DNA of 64,000 nt from Papaver somniferum. Taxonomy: Eukaryota; Streptophyta; Magnoliopsida; Ranunculales; Papaveraceae. Made by a program: the position numbers and the translations under genes. Shown here one piece after another: positions 1 to 12,097 of the stretch. The stretch spans positions 102,798,279-102,862,278 of the forward strand of contig NC_039361.1 of NCBI RefSeq assembly GCF_003573695.1, given 5' to 3'. Numbering within the stretch: position 1 is the first letter of the stretch; each line of letters begins with the position of its first letter. The notes beneath the pieces were generated by a model that had not been told where the DNA came from, made no database searches, and worked only from the letters and a program-made list of their open reading frames with translations.

Positions 1-2407
1 AGTAGAAGAAAACATAAGTTCCTCCATAATGGAAAAATCCCTAGGTTTAGAGAAAGACTTTTCTATTTATATGTTTCTCTCATTCCAAAAGGATACTTCC
101 AATATTAGGTTTTCTCAAAACCCCTTTTCAATTAGTCCACAAAGCCCATGTGTGGATAATACCCGTGTGAAAATCTCTATCCAAAAGTGTTCACTGGAAT
201 TGCTGACATCATCGCCGGAATCTCGCCGGAATGTTGTAGTCGGTCACCTGAGAACTGTCGTCGGTTAGCTGAGTCAAACTAACGGTCTTCTGGGGTCGCC
301 GAACGGTCAAGTTAACGTCACCGTTATCTCTGGATCAGTGAGTCAAGTGCATGGATCGTTGCGTCAACTCGGTTAACTCGGAAACTAGCCAAGTTCTGAC
401 CAATTCCTGGCTGTTTCCAGGCCATATTTTAGCTCCTTCTCTGAGTCCGTCCCTGTAACAATTGCATTCATCTATTTCGAACATTTACTTCATAATCATT
501 CCTGCACACTGCCATACTCTTTTGTGCATTTCAAATAACATAACACACACAGCCAACCCATTAAACCATCCACAACGTCAGCAGCATATCTCCACTTCAG
601 TTTCCCTACACTGCACAACTCTCTCAGTTCCTCCAACTTGCAAACCATTTCAGTAACACTATCATGTAGCACCACTTGTACAACCAGTACTTGAATACCA
701 AATCAATTGAACACAACCACTATTAGCTTCACCATTTCAACCCATTCTATCTCAGGCACTCAAGAAGCAACACCTGCTTTCTTCCATGTCTTGAAAAACA
801 ACACCCACTCCTCGGCATCACTGTAATTCAAATCTCACACCATCTGTAGCTACTCATCACTAGCCAGTCCACTGCAATGAATGCCACCAAATCAACTTCC
901 CAGTCTGTCTCCTATCTCAGCAAAACAACTCCACCTGCAAACCTGCCACTGCAACCATCTCCAACTGAATCACTCCATGTATATTCAAAACCTGTAGCAA
1001 TTAGACTGAAATCAAAACTCATAACCTTGACTTGATCCTTGTCTTTCAAAGCCACTGCACCTGCAACTTCAATTCAAGCTTAGGTCCCAACCAGCACACA
1101 CAACCAACCCCACTGCATCATTTCAGTTCACAAGCCAATGCCATTATCTTCTTCATCCTGCATTCCAACCTTCTAACCTCCATCTCCTTGGCCATCTGTT
1201 ACATTAAAACCCATTCACATAACCTCCACTCTGCTCTTCCATTAGCACCAGTCGTCAGTGGAAACAACTACCAAAACCATCTTCATACACAGATCGAACC
1301 CATGATAATCACTATTTCCTTCATTTCTGATATCGACAGCAGCAGCAACACATATCCCAATTTCAGTTCAATCAATTTCCTTCTCAGACTACCACCAACA
1401 ACAGCTGCATCTCATACTTCTATCAATAGCAGCTCAGCTCTTCTCAATTAGCCATAAACCCATTGTTCCCTTGATAGTCTTCATGGTAACAACATCTTCA
1501 TCATCCATCTCATTTGTTTATGTCTTCATTGTCATTTCTCAAAACCCAATCTTCTCATTCGAACTCAGAGAAACAGCCACAACCCATCTGTTCTTCTCGA
1601 TCTCAATATCATGTTCTAATTCATAGCAACACTTCCTTTTCTGAGATCAACAACAACTTCACATCTTCAATCATCTGAAACCCATATGAATATTAGCCTC
1701 AGATCCCCTTTTCGGTCTCTCTGAAATATAGTTGCGGGATGCTGTATTATTTTCTCTTCTCAACTTAATTGAAGAACCAGCAGCAACAGAAGCAATTCTT
1801 CTCTCTGTCTCAACAATTCATTATTTGAATCATCTCCAGCAAACCCATCTTCCATTTCTCACTGTAATCTCGTCCTCAAATCCAACAGATCCAGTTTCTT
1901 CTTCTCTCAATTAAAATTCCACCTAACCCTTGAAAATCAACATCAACACGAACCCAGAATCCATTTCTTCGACCACCACAGATTCATCTCAATCTTCCAT
2001 GTATGTTCTTGGTTTCAATTTCTCGAGTTTATTCCAGCAGCTGCGCTGCTTTCCTTTTAAATTTCAGATGTGGAATGATTGAGAAAGAAATGATTCTTCT
2101 CAGATATAGGGTTAACAAAACAGGGTTGGATAATGACACCCCACTGCATAAGATAAGGGATACCCCAGTGGGTGCCCTATAATATGTGTTCACCCCTTAA
2201 CATCAGCTGGCTCGTCTTCCAATATTGTTGGTGTATGATCTTTTTGTCCCTTTCTGCTCAAATTGGGTGATTTCTCATTCTTTTCCTCCTTGCGACTCCA
2301 GAGTACCTAGTAACTCAAAAACACACGTAAAATACATAATTTACAAGAAAAATAGCATAGAAAGCATAAACTCTAGATAGAAAATACGATGTATTCTACA
2401 CCTATCA
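1..2407 (-). repeat. Unclassified CT/CA-rich repeat, probable LTR fragment
   Basis: No gene is supported here; the open frames are short and low in complexity. About 430-2000 is unusually rich in C, A and T with recurring TTCAA, CATCTTC and CAACAAC words, as in non-coding parts of plant retrotransposons. The right edge, read on the minus strand from 2407, starts TGATAGGTGTAGAATACATC, which looks like a Ty3/gypsy LTR start (recognised from memory). It abuts the copia-like gag remnant at 2408. I could not find the other LTR end or a target duplication, so the left part may continue outside the window. Confidence 0.35.
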
Positions 2408-2880
2408 AACATCTGTATTTACTTCTGAGTATAAAGCATCAGAAGTTCTTGGTACATTAGACTGATTTGAATATCCTTGAATGGAGAGTTTATTCAAGCG
2501 ACGTTCAATATCTAAGGCATCCTTTTCGAGGCTGGCCTAAAGAGTCAAGCATAAAGACCGATCTTTAGCATTGCCATGGACTTTGCAATCTTTAACAATA
2601 CCAAGAAGAACATTGACATGGTGTTTCATTCTAACAGCTTAAATTCTAACAAGGTTTAGAATCAATTTACTCTCTTCAGCTGTATCCCATTCATTAGAGG
2701 AGAAGGTCAATTTTGAAGGGTAATCATGAACACTCATGCCATTGTTTGTCTGTCTCGTTGAACCACAAGGTTTCTCTATATTCGAGATCGAACTATTCTC
2801 TTTAATAGATTTAGACGAGAGAGAATCTTTATTACTGGTGACACGTTTATCAGAGATAGTAATCTTGTCCATAGAGTCAG
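2408..2880 (-). pseudogene. Copia-like gag N-terminal remnant
   Basis: The minus strand just downstream of a primer-binding site and a long LTR holds a 77-codon open stretch (2639-2872) starting MDKITISDKR and rich in Ser, Asn, Lys and Glu. It is followed by further gag-like sequence in shifted frames down to about 2408. The position (LTR, primer-binding site, then a first ORF on the same strand) makes it the start of a gag gene. It is cut at 2407 by other repeat sequence, so only the amino end survives. No zinc knuckle is present in this part. Confidence 0.5.
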
Positions 2881-2914
2881 ATCGCTACAAACACGGACTT
2901 TAATGTGTTTGCCT

Positions 2915-2926
2915 GCTCTAATACCA
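2915..2926 (-). other. Primer-binding site of the minus-strand copia-like element
   Basis: Read on the minus strand the site is TGGTATTAGAGC. This matches 11 of 12 bases of TGGTATCAGAGC, the common plant initiator-tRNA-Met primer-binding site. It lies 2 bases from the LTR edge at 2929 and fixes both the orientation of the element and the end of the LTR. Confidence 0.75.
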
Positions 2927-2928
2927 AT

Positions 2929-5321
2929 TGAAAAAGCGGGGGTCTAACAACGCCAACCAATATTTCTCTTAACAATCTGTATGGACAAACTCCAATATAC
3001 TTTTTATGAGAATGAACTAGACAGTCAGACTCAATCAATAAAAAGACATATCAAAGAGTTTATATCTCAATCTCTCGATTTGATCTTTACTCAAGCAAAT
3101 AGAAATTTGCGAGTATTTATCAAAGAGAGATAACATGGACGGTACCAAAGACCAATGTCCAAGGATCAATCAATATCAATCAACAACCAAAGGTTGGATT
3201 TCCAATTGATGATCAAGAACGCAGAACCTGTATTATTTCTATTATATAAAATATAATGCGGAAAAGAAATAACACAAACACCCGAAATTTTGTTAACAAG
3301 GAAACAACAAATGCAGAAAAACCCCGGGACCTAGTCCAGATCGAATACACACTGTATTAAGTCGCTACAGACACTAGCCTACTCCAATCTAATTTCGGAC
3401 TGGACTATAGTTGAACCCCAATCAGTCTCCCACCGATCCAAGGTACAGTTGTACTCCTACGCCTCTGATCCCAGCAGGATACTGTGCACTTGATTCCCTT
3501 AGCTGATCTCACCCACAACCAAGAGTTGCTGCAACCCAAAATCACAGACTTCATAATAAACAGATTTGTCTCACACAGAAAAGTATATCAAAGGATAAAT
3601 CTGTCTCCCACAGATAAACCCTAGGTTTTGTTCCGTCTTAAGATATAAAATCAAAGTGAACAGGAACCAATTGATAATCCGGTCTTATATTCCTGAAGAA
3701 TAGCCTAGATTAATCAATCACCTCTCTACAATCCTTCCTGACTACACAGGCAGTTTGTCGAGGAATCACAAACAATGAGACGAAGATGTTTGTGACTTCT
3801 TTATCTTGCCTATCGGAGAACTCTCACGATCTCAAGCCAATCAATCGATTTTACTCGTACGATAGAAGATGCAAGATCAGATCACACAACTATGATAAAG
3901 TAGTATCGGTCTGGCTTCACAATCCCAATGAATTCTTTGAGTTGTTAACCTGGTTTTAGAGAAGAAAACTAAAGGTTAAAGGAGAATCGACTCTAGCGAG
4001 CGCACTAGTATCACACAGACGTGTGGGGATTTGTTTTGCCCAATGTTAGATGTCTCCTTTATATAACCTTCAAATCAGGGTTTTTCCTTAGTTACAAAGC
4101 AATCCTTATTCACCGTTAGATGAAAACCTGATTTAGATTCAAGATAATATTTCTCAACCGTTAGATGAAAACCTGATTTACTGGGTTCGTGAAAACCTTG
4201 CCAAACGTGTACGTGTATGTTGGTTCAACATAGTAACCCAAAAGGTTAACCATATGAGCATTTCATATTAACCTTGTTCTTCTTCACCATAACTAGTTCA
4301 ATTGAATCAGATGAACTAGTTAAAGAGTTTTTCAATTGCTATGAGATCTTATGTAACTACACAAGACACAATTGAAACAAAGATGATTCGATTCGATTGA
4401 ATCGGCTCATGAACATTATAGACACGGTTTTCATAAAGCATTCCTTAGTAATTTAATGTTTCATGTTCAGAGCACATCTTTAGATCATAAAATCTTAAGT
4501 TCACAAACAAGTTCGCGGACTTAAGTTAATCGGTTGAGTTTTCCAAACTCAGCAAAAATTCTCGGAAATAGAACTTCCGACAGTTTGCGGACTCGGTTCG
4601 CGGACTTAGCACACAAACGAGTTTTGGAAAATCCAGCATAAATTCTCGGTTGAGAACTTTCGACAGGTCGCGGACTGAGTCTGTGGACTGGGTTCGCGGA
4701 CTTGGCAAGCCAATTCCACAATCCTCCCGATTTCTCTTGATCAACAAAGTTCGAAAACTTCGTTCAAGGAATACATGGTTATGTAATCTAAACTCTCATT
4801 CCAATCATTGAGACATTCTCTGAGGACGCTATATAGCCGTTATTCACAAACCGATTCACGTCAGAGCAATTCTCAAAGTGATTGATACTTTTCATGGCTT
4901 TCGTCACTAGGTGAAGATAAAATTGATCAAAGCGAAACGCTTTACCAACACACGATTTCGAGATAAAAGATAAGCAATGAATGTTAATCTCGAAATGTCA
5001 AATGTGTATTATCTAGTATATATAGCATACGAATTTTGTCTCATAAGAAGTAGCAGATAGAATAAATTGACTTTTGAGTGATAGATAAGTTCAAGTCTCC
5101 ACATATCTTTTTGTTGATGAAGTTCCACGGTTCCTTGTATATATCTTCGTCGTTATATGATGAATCGCCATGAAGTCCTTGAGCTCAACTACACTTTTTT
5201 ATCCTAGTCCGAGACTTAGCTATGTGGGCTAAAAATTAAGACTCATAGTTTTGATCACTAACATTGACAGACATGCTTGAGATAGCAACGCATGCGATGT
5301 TGACCGAGCTATGATCTAACA
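2929..5321 (-). mobile_element. Long LTR (about 2.4 kb) of a copia-like element, minus strand
   Basis: On the minus strand the LTR starts TGTTAGATCATAGCTCGGTC at 5321 and ends ACCCCCGCTTTTTCA at 2929, followed by a primer-binding site, so this is a 5' LTR. It aligns along its length with the plus-strand LTR that starts at 8114: the start, the CTAAGTCTCGGA block, the TTCATGA region, the AACTAGTTATGGT block and the end are all shared. At 4500-4720 it holds a short array built on GTTCGCGGACTT that the other copy lacks. There is no polypurine tract beyond 5321, so no upstream internal region of this copy is visible. Confidence 0.8.
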
Positions 5322-5540
5322 GAAACTCATCGTGGACTGTGTCAAATCTAGGCATATTGCCCGCATTGTTAATCGGAAAGTTAATGTTCTGACTCATGAA
5401 CATGGAGTCTCCACGGTTAAATGAATCAAGGATATCAGTGATATCTTTTATGATGGACCCTTTCAGAGGTATGATATTACCAAAGAAAGTTTTAATCATA
5501 CCAAATGTCTTGGGCTTACCTACAAGGATAACTCCTTTGC

Positions 5541-6903
5541 TGATTCTCCCGAATCCTAAGGTAGGAATTTTTTGCTATCAGATTCTGATAACAATTCCTG
5601 TGATGAGACATTTAGTTCAATCTCTAATACTGAAATGAAACTCACAAGAAATCAGAAAAATTACAGCTGAGTCTATTGTTTTTCAAGATGCTAAGATAAA
5701 ATATCTTGAATAAAAACATGATCAACTTATTGATGAACTTGAGAAGTCTCTTGGTCGAGAACGGGAACTCTATAGCATCATCGAGTCATTCTCTAACAAT
5801 ATCGAAAAACTTGTTCAAGAAACTACTCTACAGCGTGAAAAGATTAGTACTCTTGAGGATATTGTTAAATAAGATTCAATTAGAGAAAAACGTTTGATCG
5901 AGACTCATTCATCAGATCTGGACAGCCTTCGTGTTGAAAACGAGAAATTGGGTACTTCCCTTCTTCTATCCCAAAACAGTACAAATCCTTGAAAGAGAAA
6001 AACTTTGTTTTAATGATAAAATCGTCTGTGTCTGTCACTAATTCTCAGACAAAATTACAATACATGAAGAAAAGTTCTCCAAAGGAAGTTCCTGCTAGGA
6101 AGTGTTTGCATAACTTGCAGTCTTCTAATTGGTCTATTAATTTAAAACAGGTTCAGTCCAATGTTTCTCTTCCCTGAACCTGTTCTTTTTGTGGGAAAAA
6201 GAATCATTATGTTCAACATTGTTTTGCTGAAAAGAAACAGATTTCTGATCTTCAAAATCTACTTCTTTTTACAGTCGACAGAGTAAATTGTCTGACGATC
6301 TCTACAATGGATTTCATTCCTGCAGAAACCCGGAACTCTCATAAAAGGAATTTCAATGGTCTATCTTCTCGAAATCTCTACAGGGATCGTGTTTCTCCTC
6401 TTGGTGCAAACTCTTACACCACTAAAATACGCATTTCTAGTGGTTATGATAATAAGTCTGGTAGATCTAAGTCTAGATGGAGGAGACCTCTGTCCACCAA
6501 TCCACTGGAACCAATTTTCATAGATCCTAGAATTAATTTTCAAAAAATCCCCCCTAATGGATTTTCTAAAAAGGTTATGTCAAATTCTTCTAGAATTAGA
6601 AATAGCCTAAAGAAGACAAGAAATACTAGGTTCAAACTCTTCAGATGGTATTCACAGTGCATCTCTCAATACTCATGGTTAAAAGAATCAAGGATATCAC
6701 TGATACCTTTTGTGATGGACCCTTTCAGAGGTATGATGTTATCAAAAAACTTGTTTCTTTTTTTTTTGTCTGGGAAACTTCTTATAAGAATTTATTCTTG
6801 TGTTTTAAGAAGGATAACTAGGGTTTGGAATAATAATTATTGTGCGTACACAACTATTTCCAACGATTTTCATCTTGCAATGTTTTTAGATTTATTTATA
6901 TAA
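5541..6903 (+). pseudogene. Copia-like Gag with CCHC zinc knuckle, frameshifted
   Basis: Gag packages element RNA into virus-like particles in the cytoplasm. The upstream part (about 5541-6170) encodes Glu/Lys/Leu-rich sequence of coiled-coil character in several frames with stops between them. At 6181-6222 is a textbook CCHC knuckle, CSFCGKKNHYVQHC (C-X2-C-X4-H-X4-C). From 6307 to 6903 a 198-codon open stretch rich in Arg, Ser and Asn resembles a basic Gag tail. The frame changes and an in-frame stop just before the knuckle make it non-functional as read. The family is clear from the knuckle and its place between LTRs; the exact start is unknown. Confidence 0.65.
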
Positions 6904-8101
6904 ATTTTAATGTTTATTTTGAAGATGATTTTGCAGTATTAATCTTTATAGTTTTATATATTGTAACTTGTTATAGGATATGTGTGTTTGCGTCCGTGAA
7001 CTGTGATAGTCCCATATTTTCTCAAAATTAAGTCTATCATATGTCTTTATGCAAATAATGATAAAAGATAGAATGAACTTTGACAACAAAAGTTAAGCCT
7101 ATTATGTCATTATGCAAATATTGATGGAAGATAGGATGAACTTTTGTCTACAAATATTAAGTCTATTACATGTCTCTATGCAAATATTGGTGAAAAATAG
7201 AATGAATCTTTGAATATTCTGCAGTATTGGTCTTTCCATGTTCCACATCTTTGCGTAAATACTGTGCGGTTCTGCAAGTTCTCTTATGTAAGCATTTACA
7301 ATTAAATTAATCACGGATTCTCTTATGGTTAATTTAATTGAGTATTTTGGATACGAATTCATGTTTCATGTGATTTGTTAATGTCCAAAGAAATCATTTT
7401 TCTTGTGAAAGTAAGGTCGCTCTTGTTGTTCTTTCGGAATGACATTTTAAGGGGGAGAATTCTTAATTGAGCTTGTGCTTAATTTCCAAATATTTATAGG
7501 GAGTGCGGACGTGGGACATTGTTGGAGTTTTCTTGTATTTTTATCAACGCCTTGATGAATACACTAGTTTCGGCTATGTGAAATCATCGAAACAAAGTTG
7601 CTATGTTGTCTTTTGGTCATGAAGTATCTCTATGGAAATTTCATTAGGATCCCACTAGTTTTCGTACCTTTGCCAATTTATATTGACAAAAAGGGGGAGA
7701 ATTAATGTGTAGTTCACACTACAAATACATATGGTTTACGGATCATTATGCAAGGGGAAGTGTTTTCATGTGAGATGAAGTATTGACTAAGAGGGCGTGA
7801 TACATATCACCATAGTATTGTTGTCAAAGTTGTCATACAATTGGACTTTGATGTTGTGTAATAATACTATGAAACTGTATAACAATGATTGAGAGCAACT
7901 GTTTTATCATTGTTATAGCTACGAATCTTCAACAACTATGATGCTGAGTTGAACACGTTCAGAATCACTGGAGTACTTGGAAGTAACGAAGATTTCGAGT
8001 AATATTGAAGAACCAAGAAAATCAAGCATTTGGATGAGAAGCTATAAAGTTTATTTATTTTGTAATCCATATGTATTGATAATTTTGTCACTAAAATTGA
8101 C

Positions 8102-8110
8102 AAAGGGGGA
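8102..8110 (+). other. Polypurine tract
   Basis: AAAGGGGGA lies three bases before the LTR start TGTTAGAGC at 8114. This is the expected plus-strand primer site at the 3' end of a copia internal region. Confidence 0.75.
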
Positions 8111-10403
8111 GATTGTTAGAGCACTGCTCGGTCGAACTCGCAAGCGTTGCTATCTCAATCTTGTTTGTCAAGTTTAGTTGCCAAAACTATAATTCCTGGT
8201 TTTTAGCCTACTTATAGCTAAGTCTCGGATTAGAATAAAAAGTGTAGTTGAGCATTAGACTTCACGTCGTTCATCAATTGAAGACGAAAAACTACTAAGG
8301 GGAGCTTGTGGAACTTTCATCAACAAAATGTATGTGGAGACTTGAACTCATCTATCACTCAAAAGTCTATGAGAAAAAAGTCGCATAGCTATATAGACTT
8401 CAATTATGCACATTTGACATTTCGAGTTGAGTTTAACTCGCTTATATGTTTCTCGAAATATATGCTGCTAAGCTTTCGCTTTAACCAAGTTCATCTTATA
8501 TTCTTGACTAAGTCAAAATATGATCATGTGAAAATCGCCTGGTAACATCTTACATGATTTGTGTGAGATAGTCATTTGATGTAGACTTGGAATGTTTCGT
8601 ACTGATCATTCGATCACTTGAAAATTGATTAGAATCTAATAGTTTGTGTGAGACAGCTATTGTCGTCTTCCGAGAACGTTTCAATGGTTGAAATGAGATT
8701 TTAGAAAAATTGGATATAAGCACAGTATGCGTACTTGTCTATGTGTGATCCAAGTCCGGGAACCATGGTATGCATACCTGTATGCGTACTGATTGGTTTA
8801 GTAGAGGTCCGTGAACTAAGTACGCATACCGGTACGCGTACTGGCATGAGGTTCAAGTTCCGGGACTTTACTGAGTTTGGTCGTATGCGTACCCATTCGT
8901 ATACTGGCAAACCAAAACTTAGTACGGCCACTAAGATATGCGTACCCGTTTGCATACTTGAGTGGATTAAGTTATAAAATAGGTTTGTTCATGAACTAAT
9001 ACATTTATATAATAAGGAATAAAATCTTTTGAAAATTGTGGCTATAATGTTCATGACTTGATTCGAGTGAATCAAAATCGATTTTGCTTCAATTGTTTCT
9101 TGTATACTTCTATGAGAATATAAACAATTGAACAACTCTAGAACTAGTTTTATTTGAGTCATTTGAACTAGTTATGGTTAAGATGAATGAGGTTGATATG
9201 AAAGTGTTCATGTGGATAACTTCGGTTAACTATTGTTGAGCCAAAAAAGGTGTACACGTTTAGGTACAGTTACTCATATCTAAATGAAGTCACTTTTCAT
9301 TTGTGTGTAACAAGCTAAGTTCGATCTAACGGTTGAAAGATATTAGCTTGAGTCTAATCAGGTTTTCATCTAACGGTGAATATTGAATGCTTTGTTACCA
9401 AGGTAACATTGGTTGCAAACCCTGATTTGAAGACTACATAAAGGAGAACTCTAGCAACTGGGAAACCTAAACCCCACACCGCTTGTGTGATACTAGTTGC
9501 GAGTAGAGTAGATTCTCCTTTAACCTTAGGATTTTCCAAAATCCTGTAGGTGAATGGTTTGAAGACTTCATTGGGATTATGAAGCCAGACCAAACTATTT
9601 TCTCTGTAGTTGCGTGTTCTAATCTTGATGTTTTCTATTGTGATTTAGTACTATATTCTCTAAGATTTACTCGAGATTTAATATCCGATAGGCAAGATAA
9701 AAAGTAGTCTTAAATATTTTCATCTCATCGTTTTTGATCCCACAATATCTTGTTTCGCTACTATACGATTAAGATTATTGTGAGATGATTGATATTTTTA
9801 AGATGTTCTTCGGCAATATAAGTCTGATATATCAATTGGTTCTTGTTCACCTTGATTTATCAAAAGGCAGAACAAAACTCATAGGTTTATATGTGGGAGA
9901 CAGATTTATCTATCCAATAGACTTTGTTGTATGAGACAGATTGGTTTATCAAGTCTTCGACTTTGGCTCTTAGCAAATCTTAGTTGTGGGTGGGATCATC
10001 TAACAGAATCAAGTGCGTATAATTCGGCGTGGTTCTAAAAGCGCAAGGAACGCGACGTACCTTGTTCAGTGTGAGATTGGTTAGGGATCAACTATATTCT
10101 ATTATTAAGTTAACTTGGAGTAGGCTAGTGTCTGTAGCGGCTTAATACAATATTGTGTTCAAATATGGACTAGGTCCCGAGGTTTTTCTGCATTTGCGGT
10201 TTCCTCGTTAACAAAACTTCTGGTATCTGTGTTATTTCTTTTTTGCATTATATTTGTTCATATAATTGAAATATCACAGGTTGTGCGTAAGTTCAATCAA
10301 TTGTAATCCAACCTTTAGTTGTTGAATAGATTGATTGACACTTGGATATTGGTTTTTGATACCGTCCAAGTTATTTCTTATATTCAATCGTCGAGTTTTG
10401 CTC

Positions 10404-11909
10404 CCTCGCCAACAGATGCATGAATCTTATTAACGATGAAAGGTGTGAACTTCATAGATGGGGCCATTCAGGAATGCAGGAGCTTTAACATGCACGAAGA
10501 ATCTAGAATTCTCGGTCCCTCTCTTCCCGACAACTGCTGATGGGATTTTAAATGTACCGCAAGTGCACGACTATCGATTGGATAGTATGCAAGCACGGGT
10601 CGTTCCACTGGGACTAACTATTGTTACTTTTAATTTCTAATTAAAATAAAATGTTAAAAAGAATAATTAAGAGATCAGTAATAAGAAAAGGTGATAAAAT
10701 AAGAAGATAAGAAAAACCCAAGGCTTAGAATTTCACCACTATTATGTATACTAGATTATTCAACCAATTTTGTTTAAAATTCTTCACAAAATTGCTCGAG
10801 ACGATTTAGGACCAATATGTACGCCTCGGATGATATAACGTTAGATTCAATTAAATTTCTCAAAATACTAATAATTCATTCCACTTAAAGGTGCTGATCT
10901 CTATAATAAGAACATAAAACCTTTGATTGAAGCACAAGGACATATGAAAAGAATTATTATCATTACCAAGCAAGAAAATATGGCCAAGAAGAATTATTAT
11001 TGAAAATGAATTAGAACTCTCTTAATACACATCATAGGGCTTCATCCGCAGCCCTAGTGAAGAGATTATTTCATTACAAAGGAAAATAAAAAGAAAAGAA
11101 ATAAACTAAAACTATTTTCTCTGGACTACGGACCCCGGACCTCCTTTCCTTGATTGAATAATACTGTATATATAGGGACAAAAGAATTTTACCTTCCATT
11201 TTAATTCCCATTATTACATCGTCAACCCAATAAAAGTTTACCATGTGCTAAATGATAAACCAATTACCAATGGTAATGTGCCACATCATCCCTTCCTGCA
11301 TCACTTTACACCATTTAATATGTGAGAGAATATTCTGGATTAATTCTCATGCATGCAACTTATTTTCTCAAATCTCCAAATCTTCATGTGTTTATTTTTT
11401 GTGATGCATGTAGGCAATTCTTTTCTGATTTATCCTTTTGTCAACCATAACTCCTTTGGATTTCTTTAATGGGATAAAATGAAGGATAATTCTGCATGGT
11501 CAAGGTGTCGACATTGTTACAGTTAAGTCCACGGTTCGACCCATTTGCTTCAATATTTGTTCCCTTCCAAAGTCCATATATTCCGCGCACAAGCCTAGTT
11601 TTAGCTGTTTTTCGAGATATAGCCCATTTAATCATAAATCACTTAATTTCCTCCATTTTACCCGCAGAATTCCGCATTTCAGTCCATCGAGCTTTATTTC
11701 CTTCAAAATACTTTAAACAAATTTATTAGCAATAAAATGAGTCCTACCTAATGTAATTATGGGTGAAAAAGCGGCGCACTTACGTGCTTATCAACTGCTA
11801 GAATAAAGTAGTGGAAACCACCTTCCCAGTGGAACGAGAGCGGGAACTTGAACAGGAGAAGGAAGGGGAATTAGTTTCCAAGGGTCTCCTGTTGGAACCA
11901 TTTATCTTC
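10404..11909 (+). mobile_element. Insert within the LTR (contains a solo LTR)
   Basis: The LTR alignment breaks between 10403 and 11910, and TTTGCTC is present on both sides (10397-10403 and 11910-11916), suggesting a 7-8 bp target duplication. About 245 bp of this insert is not the nested solo LTR (10404-10532 and 11799-11909). It has no recognisable terminal inverted repeats and I cannot classify it. It reads open on the plus strand from 10458 into the solo LTR, which may be chance. Confidence 0.5.
10538..11793 (+). mobile_element. Solo LTR, 1,256 bp, 5-bp target duplication ACTGC
   Basis: It begins TGATGGGATTTTAAATGTAC and ends CGTGCTTATCA, with TG...CA termini, and is flanked by ACTGC on both sides (10533-10537 and 11794-11798). 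No internal region or second LTR is present, so it is a solo LTR left by LTR-LTR recombination. The start, including ACCGCAAGTGCACG and GCAAGCACGGGTCG, resembles an LTR family common in eudicots; the superfamily is not settled from this sequence. The strand is a guess from the order of these motifs. Confidence 0.85.
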
Positions 11910-12097
11910 TTTGCTCGCAAATTCCTATTTATTTGATTGCAGATTGGGTTGAGAAATTGAGATATAACTCTTTGATATACTTTTCTTAAGATTGAGTCTA
12001 ACTGTCTAGTTGATTCTCTTGAAAGTATATTGGAGTTAGTCTATACAGATTGCTAAACGAAATATTGGATGTGGTTGTTAGACCCCCGCTTTTTCAG

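Larger units (their letters stand above)
5322..8113 (+). mobile_element. Internal region of a gag-only (non-autonomous) copia-like element
   Basis: This stretch runs into the plus-strand LTR at 8114 through a polypurine tract, so it belongs to that element. It contains a broken gag with one zinc knuckle and then about 1.2 kb of non-coding 3' sequence. I see no protease, integrase, reverse transcriptase or RNase H. Three AAGGGGGAGA-type purine tracts occur (about 7450, 7690 and 8102), only the last next to an LTR. An approximately 75-bp segment at 5413-5491 recurs at 6676-6748. Loss of pol with retained gag fits a non-autonomous element mobilised by a related copy; that is inference. Confidence 0.6.
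8114..12097 (+). mobile_element. 3' LTR of the plus-strand copia-like element, interrupted
   Basis: It starts TGTTAGAGCACTGCTCGGTC directly after a polypurine tract and ends CCCCCGCTTTTTCA at 12097. Both ends match the minus-strand LTR at 2929-5321. After removal of an insert at 10404-11909 the length is about 2.48 kb, close to the other copy. At 8722-8965 it carries an array of TATGCGTAC-like words where the other LTR carries GTTCGCGGACTT words. The five bases after the LTR are GTACT, but the other end of this element is not identifiable, so a target duplication cannot be confirmed. Confidence 0.75.

Noticed and set aside
1032..1451. 139-codon open frame in the CT/CA-rich left region
   Set aside because: Composition is dominated by His, Ser, Thr, Leu and Asn from low-complexity DNA. 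There are no domain motifs or splice context, so it is treated as repeat sequence.
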